64,000 nt of DNA from Phycicoccus avicenniae_A (GCF_050496545.1 NZ_JBNVZV010000001.1:186001-250000), one strand, 5' to 3'. Shown: positions 17,132 through 29,716, numbered from the stretch's first letter. Notes: generated by a model from the letters alone, not told the origin. Made by a program: numbers and translations.

Positions 17132-17172
17132 CCCCCCAGCCCACCCGCACGTCACGCCCCTAGGAGGCCGTG

Positions 17173-18125
<953 letters not shown>

Positions 18126-18129
<4 letters not shown>

Positions 18130-19838
18130 GCACCGTGACGCACTCCCCCGACACGACCGACCCCGAGGTCTCGCGCCTCGACCGGCTCCGCGAGCAGCAC
18201 GGCGGGAAGTCGGCGGTCCTCGCGATCGCCGGCGGCGTGCTGCTGCTCGTCAGCGGCCTGCTCTCCTGGTCCTACGACGACCGCATCCTCGGCGACATCA
18301 GCGTGCGCTTCTACCCGCTCGGCATCCAGCTCTACGCGATGCTCCTCGGCATCGTCGGGATCGCCCTCGGCGTGCTGCTGCTGCGCCGGCCGGGCTGGCT
18401 GAACCCCGGGCGCGGGCTGCGCGCAGTCGGCTGGGGCTCGGTCGTCTTCGTCGTCGCCGGGCTGATCTCGGTGGCCTACCAGGCCGGTGGGCTGGTCAAC
18501 GCGAACGAGGGCGGCTGGGTCGCGCTCGTAGGCGCGCTCCTCGTGCTCGCCGCGGGGCAGCTCTCCCCGGCGGTGGACCTCGACGTCCGCACCTGGCCGC
18601 GGCTGCCGTCGTGGGCCGAGATCCTCGTCATCGTCGTCATGCTCGCGCTGCTGCTCTTCGCGACGGCCTACACCCTGAGCGTCGAGGACCCCGCCACCTT
18701 CGGCTGCCTCCTCGTCACGATCCTCACGGTGGCGATCGGCCTCGTGGGCAGCGGTTTCGGCGAGTACCTCGGGTTCATCGGGCAGAACAACCGGCGCCCG
18801 CTGCTGCTCGCGGCGTTCCTCGTCGCGTTCCTCTTCCCGTTCACCCAGGACGGCTCGGACGCGAACATGTCGATCGCCACGCAGATCCTCATCTTCGCGG
18901 CGACCGCCCTCGGCCTGAACATCGTCGTCGGCCTCGCCGGCCTGCTCGACCTCGGCTACATCGCCTTCCTCGGTACCGGCGCCTACGTCGGCGCGATGCT
19001 CTCGAAGTCGGCGTTCGCCACCATCGGGTGGAACCCGCCGTTCCTCGTCGTCATGCTGCTCGGGATGCTCGTCGCGTCGATCTTCGGCCTGATCATCGGC
19101 TCCCCGACGCTGCGGGTCTCCGGCGACTACCTCGCCATCGTGACCCTCGGCTTCGGTGAGATCTTCCGCCTGGCGATGTTCAACCTCGACGGCAACAACG
19201 GCCCGGACCTCACGAACGGCCCGAACGGCATCCCCGGCATCCCGGACCTCAACTTCTTCGGGTGGGACTTCGGGGCGACGCACGTCATCGCGGGCATCCC
19301 GCTCGGCCGGTTCAGCAACTACTACTTCCTGCTGCTCCTGCTCATCGCGTTCGTCATCCTCGTCTTCACCCGGCTCAACGACAGCCGGATCGGGCGCGGC
19401 TGGGTCGCCATCCGCGAGGACGAGCGGGCGGCCGAGGCCATGGGCGTCAACGTCTTCGGGCTCAAGCTCCTCGCCTTCGCCGTGGGCGCCTCGCTCGCCG
19501 GCCTGGCCGGGACGATCAAGGCGCACCAGGACACGTCGGTGACGCCGGACCAGTACATCTTCCTCGAGTCGGCGTTCCTGCTCGCCGCCGTCGTCCTCGG
19601 CGGCATGGGCACGGTGGCCGGCGTCCTCGTCGGCGCCACCGTCCTGAAGCTGCTCCCCGAGAAGGCGCGCGTCGTCAACGACTACCGCCTGCTGATCTTC
19701 GGCCTGCTGCTCGTCGTCATGATGCGCTTCCGCCCCGAGGGTCTCGTCGCGAGCAAACGACGGCAGCTGGAGTTCCACGAGGACGACGAGGAGCTCGCCG
19801 AGATCGTGCAGTCCGAACACCTGGAGGAGGCGAAGTGA
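18126..19838 (+). CDS. livM: Branched-chain amino-acid ABC transporter permease LivM with a long membrane N-terminal extension
   Basis: The 570-residue protein is the second permease subunit. The LivM core begins at about residue 250 (FAATALGLNIVVGLAGLLDLGYIAFLG) and runs to about 555, with YLAIVTLGFGEIFRLAMFNLD and a conserved GAWVAIRED-like stretch (RGWVAIREDERAAEAMGVN). Before it lies an extra domain of about 220 residues with roughly six hydrophobic segments (near 30-48, 66-86, 103-125, 131-147, 165-182, 192-212) absent from the usual 300-350-residue LivM. GTG 18126 overlaps livH (GTGA). Its own stop overlaps livG. The extension's role is unknown. Confidence 0.93.
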
Positions 19839-20680
19839 CCGTCACCGACCCCGCACCCGGCACCCCCGCGCCCGGCGGCCACGAGATCGGCGAGCGCGTC
19901 GTCCTCGAGGCCAACCACGTCACGATGCGCTTCGGCGGCCTGACCGCCGTCGGGGACGTCAGCATGAAGGTGCACGACGGCGAGATCGTCGGGCTCATCG
20001 GCCCCAACGGTGCCGGCAAGACGACCTTCTTCAACTGCCTCACGGGGATGTACATCCCCACCGAGGGGCAGGTCACGCTCGGCGGCGAGCAGCTGCCGCC
20101 GAAGCCGCTCAAGGTCGTGCGCGCCGGCATGGCCCGCACCTTCCAGAACATCCGGCTGTTCAGCAACATGACGGCCCTGGAGAACGTCATGGTCGGGCGG
20201 TACTGCCGCACCTCCTCGATGGCGCTGACCTCGATCCTGCGCGGGCCGAAGTTCCGCCGCGAGGAGGAGGCCACCCGGACCCGGGCGCAGGAGCTGCTCG
20301 ACTACGTCGGCCTCGGGAAGTCCACCGAGATCCTCGCGCGCAACCTCCCCTACGGCGACCAGCGCCGCCTGGAGATCGCCCGGGCCCTGGCGACCGACCC
20401 GCAGATCCTGCTCCTCGACGAGCCGACCGCGGGCATGAACCCCAAGGAGACCGAGGAGACGATGCACCTGATCTTCAAGATCAGGGACAGCGGGCTCGCG
20501 GTCGTCGTCATCGAGCACGACATGCGGTTCATCTTCAACCTCTGCGACCGGGTGCTCTGCCTGGTCCGCGGCGAGGTCCTCGTCGAGGGCTCGCCCGGCG
20601 AGGTGCAGTCCGACCCGCGCGTCATCGAGGCCTACATCGGCGGCGACGACACCGACGAGGACGAGGAGGAGAGCGCGTGA
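19835..20680 (+). CDS. livG: Branched-chain amino-acid ABC transporter ATP-binding protein LivG
   Basis: One of two ATPases powering the transporter at the cytoplasmic face. The 281-residue protein carries Walker A GPNGAGKTT, a LivG-type MARTFQNIRLF segment, the signature region NLPYGDQRRLEIARALA (LivG-type replacement of LSGGQ), Walker B ILLLDEPTAGMNP and the switch His in VVIEHDMRF. GTG 19835 overlaps the livM stop, with GGAGGAGG upstream. An acidic C-terminal tail (DDTDEDEEES) precedes the stop, which overlaps livF. Confidence 0.95.
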   Translation: MTVTDPAPGTPAPGGHEIGERVVLEANHVTMRFGGLTAVGDVSMKVHDGEIVGLIGPNGAGKTTFFNCLTGMYIPTEGQVTLGGEQLPPKPLKVVRAGMARTFQNIRLFSNMTALENVMVGRYCRTSSMALTSILRGPKFRREEEATRTRAQELLDYVGLGKSTEILARNLPYGDQRRLEIARALATDPQILLLDEPTAGMNPKETEETMHLIFKIRDSGLAVVVIEHDMRFIFNLCDRVLCLVRGEVLVEGSPGEVQSDPRVIEAYIGGDDTDEDEEESA

Positions 20681-21390
20681 GCGCCATGCTGGAGGTCAAG
20701 GACCTCGTCGTGTCCTACGGCAAGATCAAGGCCGTCAAGGGGATCAGCTTCAGCGTCGGCCAGGGCGAGGTCGTCTCGCTCATCGGCACCAACGGCGCCG
20801 GCAAGACGACCACGCTGCGGACCATCTCCGGTCTGCTGCGTCCGGTCTCGGGCTCGATCACCTTCGACGGGCGTGACCTGACGAAGGTGCCGCCGCACGA
20901 GATCGTCTCGCTCGGGCTGGCCCACTCCCCCGAGGGCCGGCGGATCTTCCCCAAGCTGAGCGTCGAGGAGAACCTCATGCTCGGGGCGTTCTCGCGCAAG
21001 GACAAGGGGATCCGCGAGGACCTCGCGGCCGCCTTCGAGCTCTTCCCGATCCTCGAGGAGCGCCGCGCCCAGCCCGCCGGCACCTTCTCCGGCGGCGAGC
21101 AGCAGATGCTGGCCATGGGTCGGGCGATGATGAGCCGGCCCAAGATGCTCATGCTCGACGAGCCGTCGATGGGTCTCTCCCCGCTGATGATGAAGCGGAT
21201 CATGACGACGGTGACGACCCTGCAGGAGCAGGGCACGACCATCCTCCTCGTCGAGCAGAACGCCCAGGCCGCGCTCAAGCGGGCCACCAAGGGCTACGTG
21301 CTCGAGGTCGGCTCGATCGTGCTGTCCGGCACCGGGTCCGAGCTGCTCGCCAGCGACGACGTCCGCAAGGCCTACCTCGGCGAGGACTGA
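20677..21390 (+). CDS. livF: Branched-chain amino-acid ABC transporter ATP-binding protein LivF
   Basis: The second ATPase, 237 residues. Walker A GTNGAGKTT, LivF-type SPEGRRIFPKLSVEENL, signature FSGGEQQMLAMGRAMM, Walker B LMLDEPSMGLSP and a switch region LLVEQNAQ are all present; Gln in place of His (VEQN) is normal for LivF. GTG 20677 overlaps the livG stop with a purine-rich ribosome site upstream. It closes the operon, followed 44 nt later by a 21-bp hairpin. Confidence 0.95.
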   Translation: MSAMLEVKDLVVSYGKIKAVKGISFSVGQGEVVSLIGTNGAGKTTTLRTISGLLRPVSGSITFDGRDLTKVPPHEIVSLGLAHSPEGRRIFPKLSVEENLMLGAFSRKDKGIREDLAAAFELFPILEERRAQPAGTFSGGEQQMLAMGRAMMSRPKMLMLDEPSMGLSPLMMKRIMTTVTTLQEQGTTILLVEQNAQAALKRATKGYVLEVGSIVLSGTGSELLASDDVRKAYLGED

Positions 21391-21434
21391 GGCGAGCGGG
21401 TCCCACGCTCCGCGTGGGCCTGACCGGGTCGAAC

Positions 21435-21482
21435 GACGAGAACATGCCGTGCGGGCCTCGACCCGCGCGGCATGTTCTCGTC
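21435..21482 (+). terminator. Terminator of the liv operon
   Basis: A 15-bp perfect repeat (21435-21449 with 21468-21482) continues inward through one G-U and five more pairs to a 6-nt loop, a 21-bp stem in all. A smaller 7-bp hairpin (21402-21408 with 21412-21418) lies before it. Confidence 0.8.
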
Positions 21483-21505
21483 TCTCGACCGGGTGCCGGC
21501 GCGCC

Positions 21506-21511
21506 TAGGGT
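21506..21511 (+). promoter_or_regulatory. Leaderless -10 (TAGGGT) for the gene at 21518
   Basis: TAGGGT lies 6 nt before ATG 21518 and there is no ribosome site, so transcription should start at or next to the start codon. Confidence 0.55.
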
Positions 21512-21517
21512 GGGCGG

Positions 21518-22417
21518 ATGAGCACCTTCCGGCACGACGAGTCCGCTCGCGCCCTCGCCCGCCTCGCCTACCGCACCCTCGAGCCGTACCACCTCACCGC
21601 GTACTTCGGCCCGCACGTCGACGCCGCGCGCGAGGAGCTGGGCATCGGCTGGCTCGGGGCGTACACCGGGATGCGGGCCGCCCCGCTGGGCGTCGTCCCG
21701 GGCGAGGTGGTCGCCGCGACGTTCTTCGGCTTCCGGCCCGACGCCGTCGTCAAGGCGTGGGGACTCGCGCTCGGGCGCCACACACCGGCCGAGCTCGACG
21801 AGGTGCGCACCCGCTGCCTGGACACTGGGCTGCGGGCCGCCCTCGGCCCGGACGTCGACTCCCCCGAGCTCGTCGACCTCGTCGGCCGGCTGCGCCCGGT
21901 GCTCGACCGGCTCGACCACGGGGGGCGTCCACTGGCCGCCGCCTTCGCCGCGCAGGACTGGCCCGCGGCCCCGCACCTGGCCCTCTGGCACGCGAGCGCC
22001 CTGTGGCGGGAGTGGCGCGGGGACGGGCACGTGGCGGCGCTGACCGCGGCCGGGCTGCGCCCCCTCGAGTCCCTCGTCCTCTACGACGCCTGGCTGCGGG
22101 CCACCAGCCCGGAGCGCGCGAGCCGGGGACGGCCCTTCCTCCAGCCCACCCGGAGGTGGACCGACGAGGAGTGGGCCGAGGCCACCGAGGCCCTGTGCGC
22201 CGCCGGGTTGCTGGCACCCGGCGCCGACGAGGCGCCGCCGGCGCTGACCGACGCCGGCCGGAGCCTGCGCGACCATCTCGAGGACGCCACGGACGACGCG
22301 TCGGCCGCCGCCTGGGCGGACATCGAGGACGCCGACGGCCTGCTGGCCTCCGCGCGACCGTTCGTGAAGAAGGTCATCGACGCCGGCTGGCTGCCGGGCA
22401 CCCCCGCCCGCCGCTGA
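21518..22417 (+). CDS. SCO6745/SalK-like family protein of unknown function
   Basis: A 299-residue, mostly helical soluble protein without membrane segments. Sequence such as ARLAYRTLEPYHLTAYFGPHVDAA, GLGWLGAYTGMRAAPLG-like text (GIGWLGAYTGMRAAPLG) and FYGFRP-like text (FFGFRPDAVVKAW) resembles the actinobacterial family named after SCO6745 and loosely linked to SalK; the assignment is from memory. The C-terminal third has a winged-helix look (RRWTDEEWAEATEALCAAGLL...LTDAGRSLRDHLEDATD). It starts at ATG 21518 after a leaderless promoter and stands alone between the liv terminator and convergent uvrA. Function unknown. Confidence 0.75.
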   Translation: MSTFRHDESARALARLAYRTLEPYHLTAYFGPHVDAAREELGIGWLGAYTGMRAAPLGVVPGEVVAATFFGFRPDAVVKAWGLALGRHTPAELDEVRTRCLDTGLRAALGPDVDSPELVDLVGRLRPVLDRLDHGGRPLAAAFAAQDWPAAPHLALWHASALWREWRGDGHVAALTAAGLRPLESLVLYDAWLRATSPERASRGRPFLQPTRRWTDEEWAEATEALCAAGLLAPGADEAPPALTDAGRSLRDHLEDATDDASAAAWADIEDADGLLASARPFVKKVIDAGWLPGTPARR

Positions 22418-22433
22418 GGGCGGTTCGCGCCGG

Positions 22434-25469
<3,036 letters not shown>

Positions 25470-25499
25470 ACCGGCCATGCTAGGTGGACCCACCGACAG
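25470..25499 (-). promoter_or_regulatory. Probable DNA-damage-type leaderless promoter of uvrA
   Basis: On the - strand CTGTCGGTG (25499-25491), 8 nt, then TAGCAT (25482-25477), then 7 nt to GTG 25469. This matches 8 of 9 bases of TTGTCRGTG-N8-TANNNT, the RecA-independent damage promoter bound by PafBC in mycobacteria. Confidence 0.75.
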
Positions 25500-25524
25500 G
25501 CCCGTCATCGCCGGTCACGCCGTC

Positions 25525-25530
25525 TAGGGT
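25525..25530 (+). promoter_or_regulatory. Leaderless -10 (TAGGGT) for the GH15 gene
   Basis: TAGGGT lies 7 nt before GTG 25538; no ribosome site is present. It is divergent from the uvrA promoter, 26 nt away. Confidence 0.55.
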
Positions 25531-25537
25531 CGGCCTC

Positions 25538-27331
25538 GTGACCACCCCCATCGCCGAGTATGCGCTCCTCGGGGACACCGAGCGCGCGGCCCTCGTGAGC
25601 CGGCACGGAGCCGTCGACTGGCTCTGCCTGCCGCGCTTCGACTCCCCCGCCTGCTTCGCCGCCGTGCTGGGCACCGACGACCACGGCCGCTGGTTCCTCG
25701 GCCCCGTCGAGGAGGCCACGGCCACCCGCGGCTACCGCGAGAACAGCTTCGTCCTCGACACCGTCCACGAGACGGCCTCGGGTCGCGTCCGCGTGACCGA
25801 CCTCATGCCGTTCGGGGACGGTCGGGCCGACCTCGTGCGCGTCGTCGAGGGCCTCGACGGCGAGGTCGAGATGGACCACGAGTGGGTCGTGCGCACCGGC
25901 TACGGCAAGGTCGTGCCCTGGGTGTCACGCATCGAGGACGCCGACGGCGCGACCGTCATCCGGGCCGTCGCGGGCCCGGACATGCTCGTGCTGCGCGGCA
26001 CGCGCCTGCCCGAGCCCACCGACCACCACCACGCCGACCGCTTCACCGTGCGGGCGGGCGAGCGGTACGAGTTCGCGATGACGTGGGTGCCGTCCTGGTC
26101 CGAGGTCCCCCGCGCCCTCGACGTCCAGAGCCGCATCGACGCCACCGTCCAGCGGTTCGACGACTGGGCCGACCGGCACACCCACCAGGGCCCGTACCGC
26201 GACGCGGTCACCCGCTCGCTGCTCGTGCTGCGGCTGCTCACCGACGAGCTGCGCGGCGGCATCGTCGCCGCGCCCACCACGAGCCTGCCCGAGGACGTCG
26301 GCGGCGAGCGCAACTGGGACTACCGGTACTGCTGGCTCCGTGACGCCTCGCTCACCCTCGAGGCACTGCTGGCGTGCGGGTACGTCGAGGAGACCAGGCT
26401 CTGGCGCGACTGGCTCGTGCGGGCCGTGGCCGGCGACCCCGCCGACCTCCAGATCATGTACGCCGTCGACGGCAGCCGCGAGCTGCCGGAGCGCACCCTC
26501 GACCACCTCCCCGGGTACGCGGGGTCCACCCCCGTGCGCGTGGGCAACGCCGCCGTCGACCAGCGCCAGAGCGACGTCCTCGGCGAGGTGATGATCTCGC
26601 TCGACGAGGCCCGGCGGCTCGGTGTCAGCGAGTCGCACGAGTCCTGGGCGGTGCAGCGCGCGCTCGTCGACGACCTCGCGGACCACTGGGACCAGAGCGA
26701 CAACGGGCTGTGGGAGATCCGCGGCGAGGCGCAGCACTTCACGCACTCGCGCGTCATGGTCTGGGCGGCCTTCGACCGGGCCGTTCGCGCGGTCGAGGAG
26801 GACGGCCACGAGGGGGATGTCGAGCGCTGGCGCGACCTGCGCGACCGCGTGCACGCCGAGGTCCTCGAGAAGGGCTACGACGCCGAGCGCGGCACCTTCA
26901 CCCAGCACTACGACACCCGCGAGGTCGACGCCGCGCTCCTGCTGGTCCCGACGGTCGGTTTCCTCCCCGCCGACGACGAGCGCGTGCTCGGCACCATCCG
27001 GGCGGTCGAGGAGGACCTGCTGCGCGGCGGCTTCGTGCTGCGCTACCGGACGCAGAGCGGCGTCGACGGCCTGAGCGGCGACGAGAACCCGTTCCTCGCG
27101 TGCTCGTTCTGGCTCGCCGAGGCCTACGCCCGCTGCGGCCGGCTCGACGACGCGCACGCACTGATGCAGAGGCTGCTCGGCATCCGCAACGACCTCGGCC
27201 TGCTCTCGGAGGAGTACGACCCGCGCTCCGGTGCGCTGCTCGGCAACTTCCCGCAGGCCTTCTCGCACCTCGCCCTCGTCCGCGCCGCCTGCGCGATCGC
27301 GGACGCCGACGCGGCGGCCGCCCGGGGGTAG
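25538..27331 (+). CDS. Glycoside hydrolase family 15 protein (glucoamylase / trehalase type)
   Basis: The 597-residue cytosolic protein has an N-terminal beta domain (AEYALLGDTERAALVSRHGAVDWLCLPRFDS in part) and a C-terminal (alpha/alpha)6 barrel. Marks are ERNWDYRYCWLRDASLTLEAL and the C-terminal SEEYDPRSGALLGNFPQAFSH, where the catalytic acid and base glutamates lie. Actinobacterial members of this group include mycobacterial trehalase, so trehalose or alpha-glucan hydrolysis is likely, but the substrate cannot be read from sequence. No signal peptide is seen. GTG 25538 follows a leaderless promoter; upstream codons in frame have no family resemblance. Confidence 0.9.
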   Translation: MTTPIAEYALLGDTERAALVSRHGAVDWLCLPRFDSPACFAAVLGTDDHGRWFLGPVEEATATRGYRENSFVLDTVHETASGRVRVTDLMPFGDGRADLVRVVEGLDGEVEMDHEWVVRTGYGKVVPWVSRIEDADGATVIRAVAGPDMLVLRGTRLPEPTDHHHADRFTVRAGERYEFAMTWVPSWSEVPRALDVQSRIDATVQRFDDWADRHTHQGPYRDAVTRSLLVLRLLTDELRGGIVAAPTTSLPEDVGGERNWDYRYCWLRDASLTLEALLACGYVEETRLWRDWLVRAVAGDPADLQIMYAVDGSRELPERTLDHLPGYAGSTPVRVGNAAVDQRQSDVLGEVMISLDEARRLGVSESHESWAVQRALVDDLADHWDQSDNGLWEIRGEAQHFTHSRVMVWAAFDRAVRAVEEDGHEGDVERWRDLRDRVHAEVLEKGYDAERGTFTQHYDTREVDAALLLVPTVGFLPADDERVLGTIRAVEEDLLRGGFVLRYRTQSGVDGLSGDENPFLACSFWLAEAYARCGRLDDAHALMQRLLGIRNDLGLLSEEYDPRSGALLGNFPQAFSHLALVRAACAIADADAAAARG

Positions 27332-27334
27332 CGT
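27329..27334 (+). promoter_or_regulatory. Leaderless -10 (TAGCGT) for the gene at 27342, overlapping the GH15 stop codon
   Basis: TAGCGT lies 7 nt before ATG 27342. Its first three bases are the TAG stop of the preceding gene, so the downstream genes may have their own promoter. Confidence 0.45.
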
Positions 27335-27341
27335 CGGCGCC

Positions 27342-28037
27342 ATGCCCGACACCGAGCCCGACCCGTCCTCCCTGCTCGCCGCGCACACCGAGCGGCTCGT
27401 CGCCACGGTCCGTGCCCTCGACGACCCCGCCGCCCCCTCGCTCTGCGAGGGCTGGACCCGCGCCCACGTCGCCACGCACGTCGCGCGCAACGCCGACGGG
27501 CTGGTGCGCCTCGTGCGCTCGGCCGTCGACGGCACCCGCGACACGATGTACGGCAGCCGCGACGAGCGCAACGCCGACATCGACGCCGGTGCCGGTCGCT
27601 CGGCCGCCGAGCTGGCCGACGACATCGAGCGCACCGCCGGCGAGTACGCGCAGGCCGCTCCGCGCCTGCGACTCGAGCACGCCGACCACGCCCTCGAGCG
27701 GACACCGGGCGACGTGCGCGGCCGGGCGGCGGACATCCCGATGATGCGGCTGCGCGAGGTCGTGTGGCACCACGTCGACCTCGACGCCGGGTTCGGGTTC
27801 GCCGACCTCGAGCCCGAGCTGCAGCGGGCCTTCCTCGACGAGGAGGTCGAGCGGCTACGGGGGCTGGACGACGCCCCGGACATCACGCTGCGCAGCACCG
27901 AGGGCGAGCAGTGGACGGTCGGTGTCGGCACGACGTCGGTGACCGGCGACCGGGCGGCTCTGCTCGGCTGGCTGGCCCGCGGTCTCACCGGCGGCGTCTC
28001 GGCCGACCCGCTCCCCCAGCTGCCGGCAGGGCGGTGA
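27342..28037 (+). CDS. Maleylpyruvate isomerase family mycothiol-dependent enzyme (DinB fold)
   Basis: The 231-residue soluble protein has the DinB-like four-helix N-terminus typical of this family: LCEGWTRAHVATHVARNADGL, with the metal-binding His residues of the HVA-H-AR motif, and a later MRLREVVWHHVDL His pair. The C-terminal domain (about 150-231) resembles the sterol-carrier-like part of mycothiol-dependent maleylpyruvate isomerase. Relatives use mycothiol, the actinobacterial thiol. The true substrate is unknown; no aromatic catabolism genes are nearby. Its stop overlaps the next gene, an MBL-fold hydrolase, by 4 nt, so both may act on one thiol conjugate (inference). Confidence 0.88.
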   Translation: MPDTEPDPSSLLAAHTERLVATVRALDDPAAPSLCEGWTRAHVATHVARNADGLVRLVRSAVDGTRDTMYGSRDERNADIDAGAGRSAAELADDIERTAGEYAQAAPRLRLEHADHALERTPGDVRGRAADIPMMRLREVVWHHVDLDAGFGFADLEPELQRAFLDEEVERLRGLDDAPDITLRSTEGEQWTVGVGTTSVTGDRAALLGWLARGLTGGVSADPLPQLPAGR

Positions 28038-28705
28038 GCGGCGTGGCGTACACCGGCGAGGTGACCCCCGGCGGCCCGACCGACGTCCTCGAGCTCGGCC
28101 CGCTCACCCTGCGCAAGATGGCCGTCTCCGACATGCACAACAACGTGTACCTGCTCACCTGCACCGCCACGGGCGAGCAGCTGATGGTCGACGCCGCCGA
28201 CGACCCCGCGCGCTGCCTGGCCCTGGTGGCCGAGGGCACCGGCCGGCTCGACCACCTGGTGACCACGCACCAGCACTGGGACCACGTGCGCGCCCTCCAG
28301 GAGGTCGCCCGGGCCACCGGCGCCACGACCTACGCCGGCGAGGACGACGCCGACGCCCTGCCGTTGGCGCCCGATGTCCGTCTGCGACACGGCGACACGG
28401 TGCGCTTCGGTGAGATCGTCCTCGACGTCGTGCACCTCAGGGGGCACACGCCCGGGTCGGTCGCACTGGCCTGGGCGGCGCCCGACGGTGCGACCCACCT
28501 GCTCACCGGCGACTCGCTGTTCCCCGGCGGCGTCGGCAACACCAAGCGCCCCGAGCAGAGCTTCGAGGACCTCTACCGCGACGTCACCGAGCGGATCTTC
28601 GCCGTGTACGACGACGCCACCCTCTTCCACCCGGGCCACGGCAACGACGGCCGGCTCGCCGACGAGCGGCCGCACCTGGACGAGTGGCGGCAGCGCGGCT
28701 GGTGA
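28034..28705 (+). CDS. MBL-fold metallo-hydrolase (glyoxalase II-like)
   Basis: A 223-residue soluble metallo-beta-lactamase-fold hydrolase. The metal motif is THQHWDH (HxHxDH), followed by VHLRGHTPGSVAL, LLTGDSLFPGGVGN and HPGHGND, giving the full set of Zn/Fe ligands typical of glyoxalase II-type thioester hydrolases. GTG 28034 overlaps the stop of the mycothiol-dependent enzyme gene (GTGA). The pairing suggests hydrolysis of a mycothiol thioester, as for glyoxalase II with glutathione, but this is inference from context. Confidence 0.9.
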   Translation: MSGVAYTGEVTPGGPTDVLELGPLTLRKMAVSDMHNNVYLLTCTATGEQLMVDAADDPARCLALVAEGTGRLDHLVTTHQHWDHVRALQEVARATGATTYAGEDDADALPLAPDVRLRHGDTVRFGEIVLDVVHLRGHTPGSVALAWAAPDGATHLLTGDSLFPGGVGNTKRPEQSFEDLYRDVTERIFAVYDDATLFHPGHGNDGRLADERPHLDEWRQRGW

Positions 28706-28740
28706 TGCAGGGGCCGCCGAGGCCCCGCGCGAGCCCGTTC

Positions 28741-28778
28741 CCGGTCGTCGAGCCCCCTGCAGGGGGCTCGCTGACCGG
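28741..28778 (+). terminator. Palindromic hairpin after the MBL-hydrolase gene
   Basis: CGAGCCCCCTG and CAGGGGGCTCG form a perfect 22-bp palindrome (28749-28770), flanked by CCGGTC (28741-28746) and GACCGG (28773-28778). As RNA it forms a tight hairpin 35 nt past the stop codon. Confidence 0.6.
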
Positions 28779-28808
28779 AAGGCGGCTCGCCTGCACCGGG
28801 TCGGTCGT

Positions 28809-28814
28809 TAGCCT
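28809..28814 (+). promoter_or_regulatory. Leaderless -10 (TAGCCT) for the EamA gene
   Basis: TAGCCT lies 6 nt before GTG 28821 with no ribosome site. Confidence 0.55.
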
Positions 28815-28820
28815 GTCGCG

Positions 28821-29696
28821 GTGACGTCCCCCGCCGACCGCGTGCCCGCCCCGCTGCTGGTCCTCGCGGGAGTCGTCTCGGTCCAGTTCGGCGGCGCCCT
28901 GGCGGCCACCCTGGTACCCGTCGTCGGGGCCGCGGGGTCGGTTGTCATCCGGCTGCTCTTCGCGACGGCGCTGCTGCTGGTCGTCGTCCGCCCCCGGTGG
29001 CGTGGCCACTCGCGGCGGGCCTGGGCCACCGTCGCCGCCTTCGGGGTGGCGCTCGGCCTGATGAACTTCGCCTTCTACGGGTCGCTCGCCCACCTGCCCA
29101 TCGGCGTGGCGGTCACCATCGAGTTCATCGGCCCGCTCGCCCTGGCCGCCGCCCTGTCCCGGCGGGTCGTCGACGGGCTGGCCGTGCTCGCCGCAGCCGC
29201 CGGCGTGGTCCTCATCTCCGAGGCGCTGAGCATCCCCTTGGCGGACCTCGAGTGGACCGGGATCCTGCTGGCGCTCACCGCCGGTGGCTTCTGGGCGGCC
29301 TACATCGTCCTGTCCGGGCGCACCGGCGCCGAGTTCCCGAAGCTCGAGGGCCTGGCCCTCGCCATGGTCTTCGCGACCGTCGTCACGCTGCCGTTCGGCC
29401 TGACGAGCGTGCCCTCGTGGACCGTCGAGACCCTCGCCAAGGGCTTCGGCATCGCGGTGATGTCCTCGGTACTGCCCTACTCGCTCGAGCTGCTGGCGCT
29501 GCGCCGCCTGCGCGCGCAGGTGTTCGGCATCCTGCTGTCGCTCGAGCCGGCCGTGGCCGCGCTCGCCGGGCTGCTGGTGCTCGGGCAGCGCCTGCACGGG
29601 CTGCAGCTGCTGGGCATGGCGCTCGTCGTCGCCGCGTCCGGTCTGGTGCTGGGCCTGGGCGCGCGCAAGGACCCGGCGGAGTCGACCGCGACCTAG
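28821..29696 (+). CDS. EamA-family (drug/metabolite) transporter, RhtA-like
   Basis: A 291-residue integral membrane protein with about ten helices in two repeats (EamA domains near residues 10-135 and 150-280). FYGSLAHLPIGVAVTIEFIGPL and PYSLELLALRRLRAQVFGILLSLEP are typical of the RhtA-like branch, whose E. coli member exports threonine and homoserine. Substrate cannot be deduced here. It is a single gene with a leaderless promoter, convergent with terC 20 nt away. Confidence 0.88.
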   Translation: MTSPADRVPAPLLVLAGVVSVQFGGALAATLVPVVGAAGSVVIRLLFATALLLVVVRPRWRGHSRRAWATVAAFGVALGLMNFAFYGSLAHLPIGVAVTIEFIGPLALAAALSRRVVDGLAVLAAAAGVVLISEALSIPLADLEWTGILLALTAGGFWAAYIVLSGRTGAEFPKLEGLALAMVFATVVTLPFGLTSVPSWTVETLAKGFGIAVMSSVLPYSLELLALRRLRAQVFGILLSLEPAVAALAGLLVLGQRLHGLQLLGMALVVAASGLVLGLGARKDPAESTAT

Positions 29697-29716
29697 CGGC
29701 GTCGGCCCGGCCGGCC

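Noticed and set aside
28749..28770. 22-bp palindrome as a recombination or attachment site
   Set aside because: It is a single copy in the window, lies just past a stop codon and folds as a simple hairpin, so a terminator explains it better.
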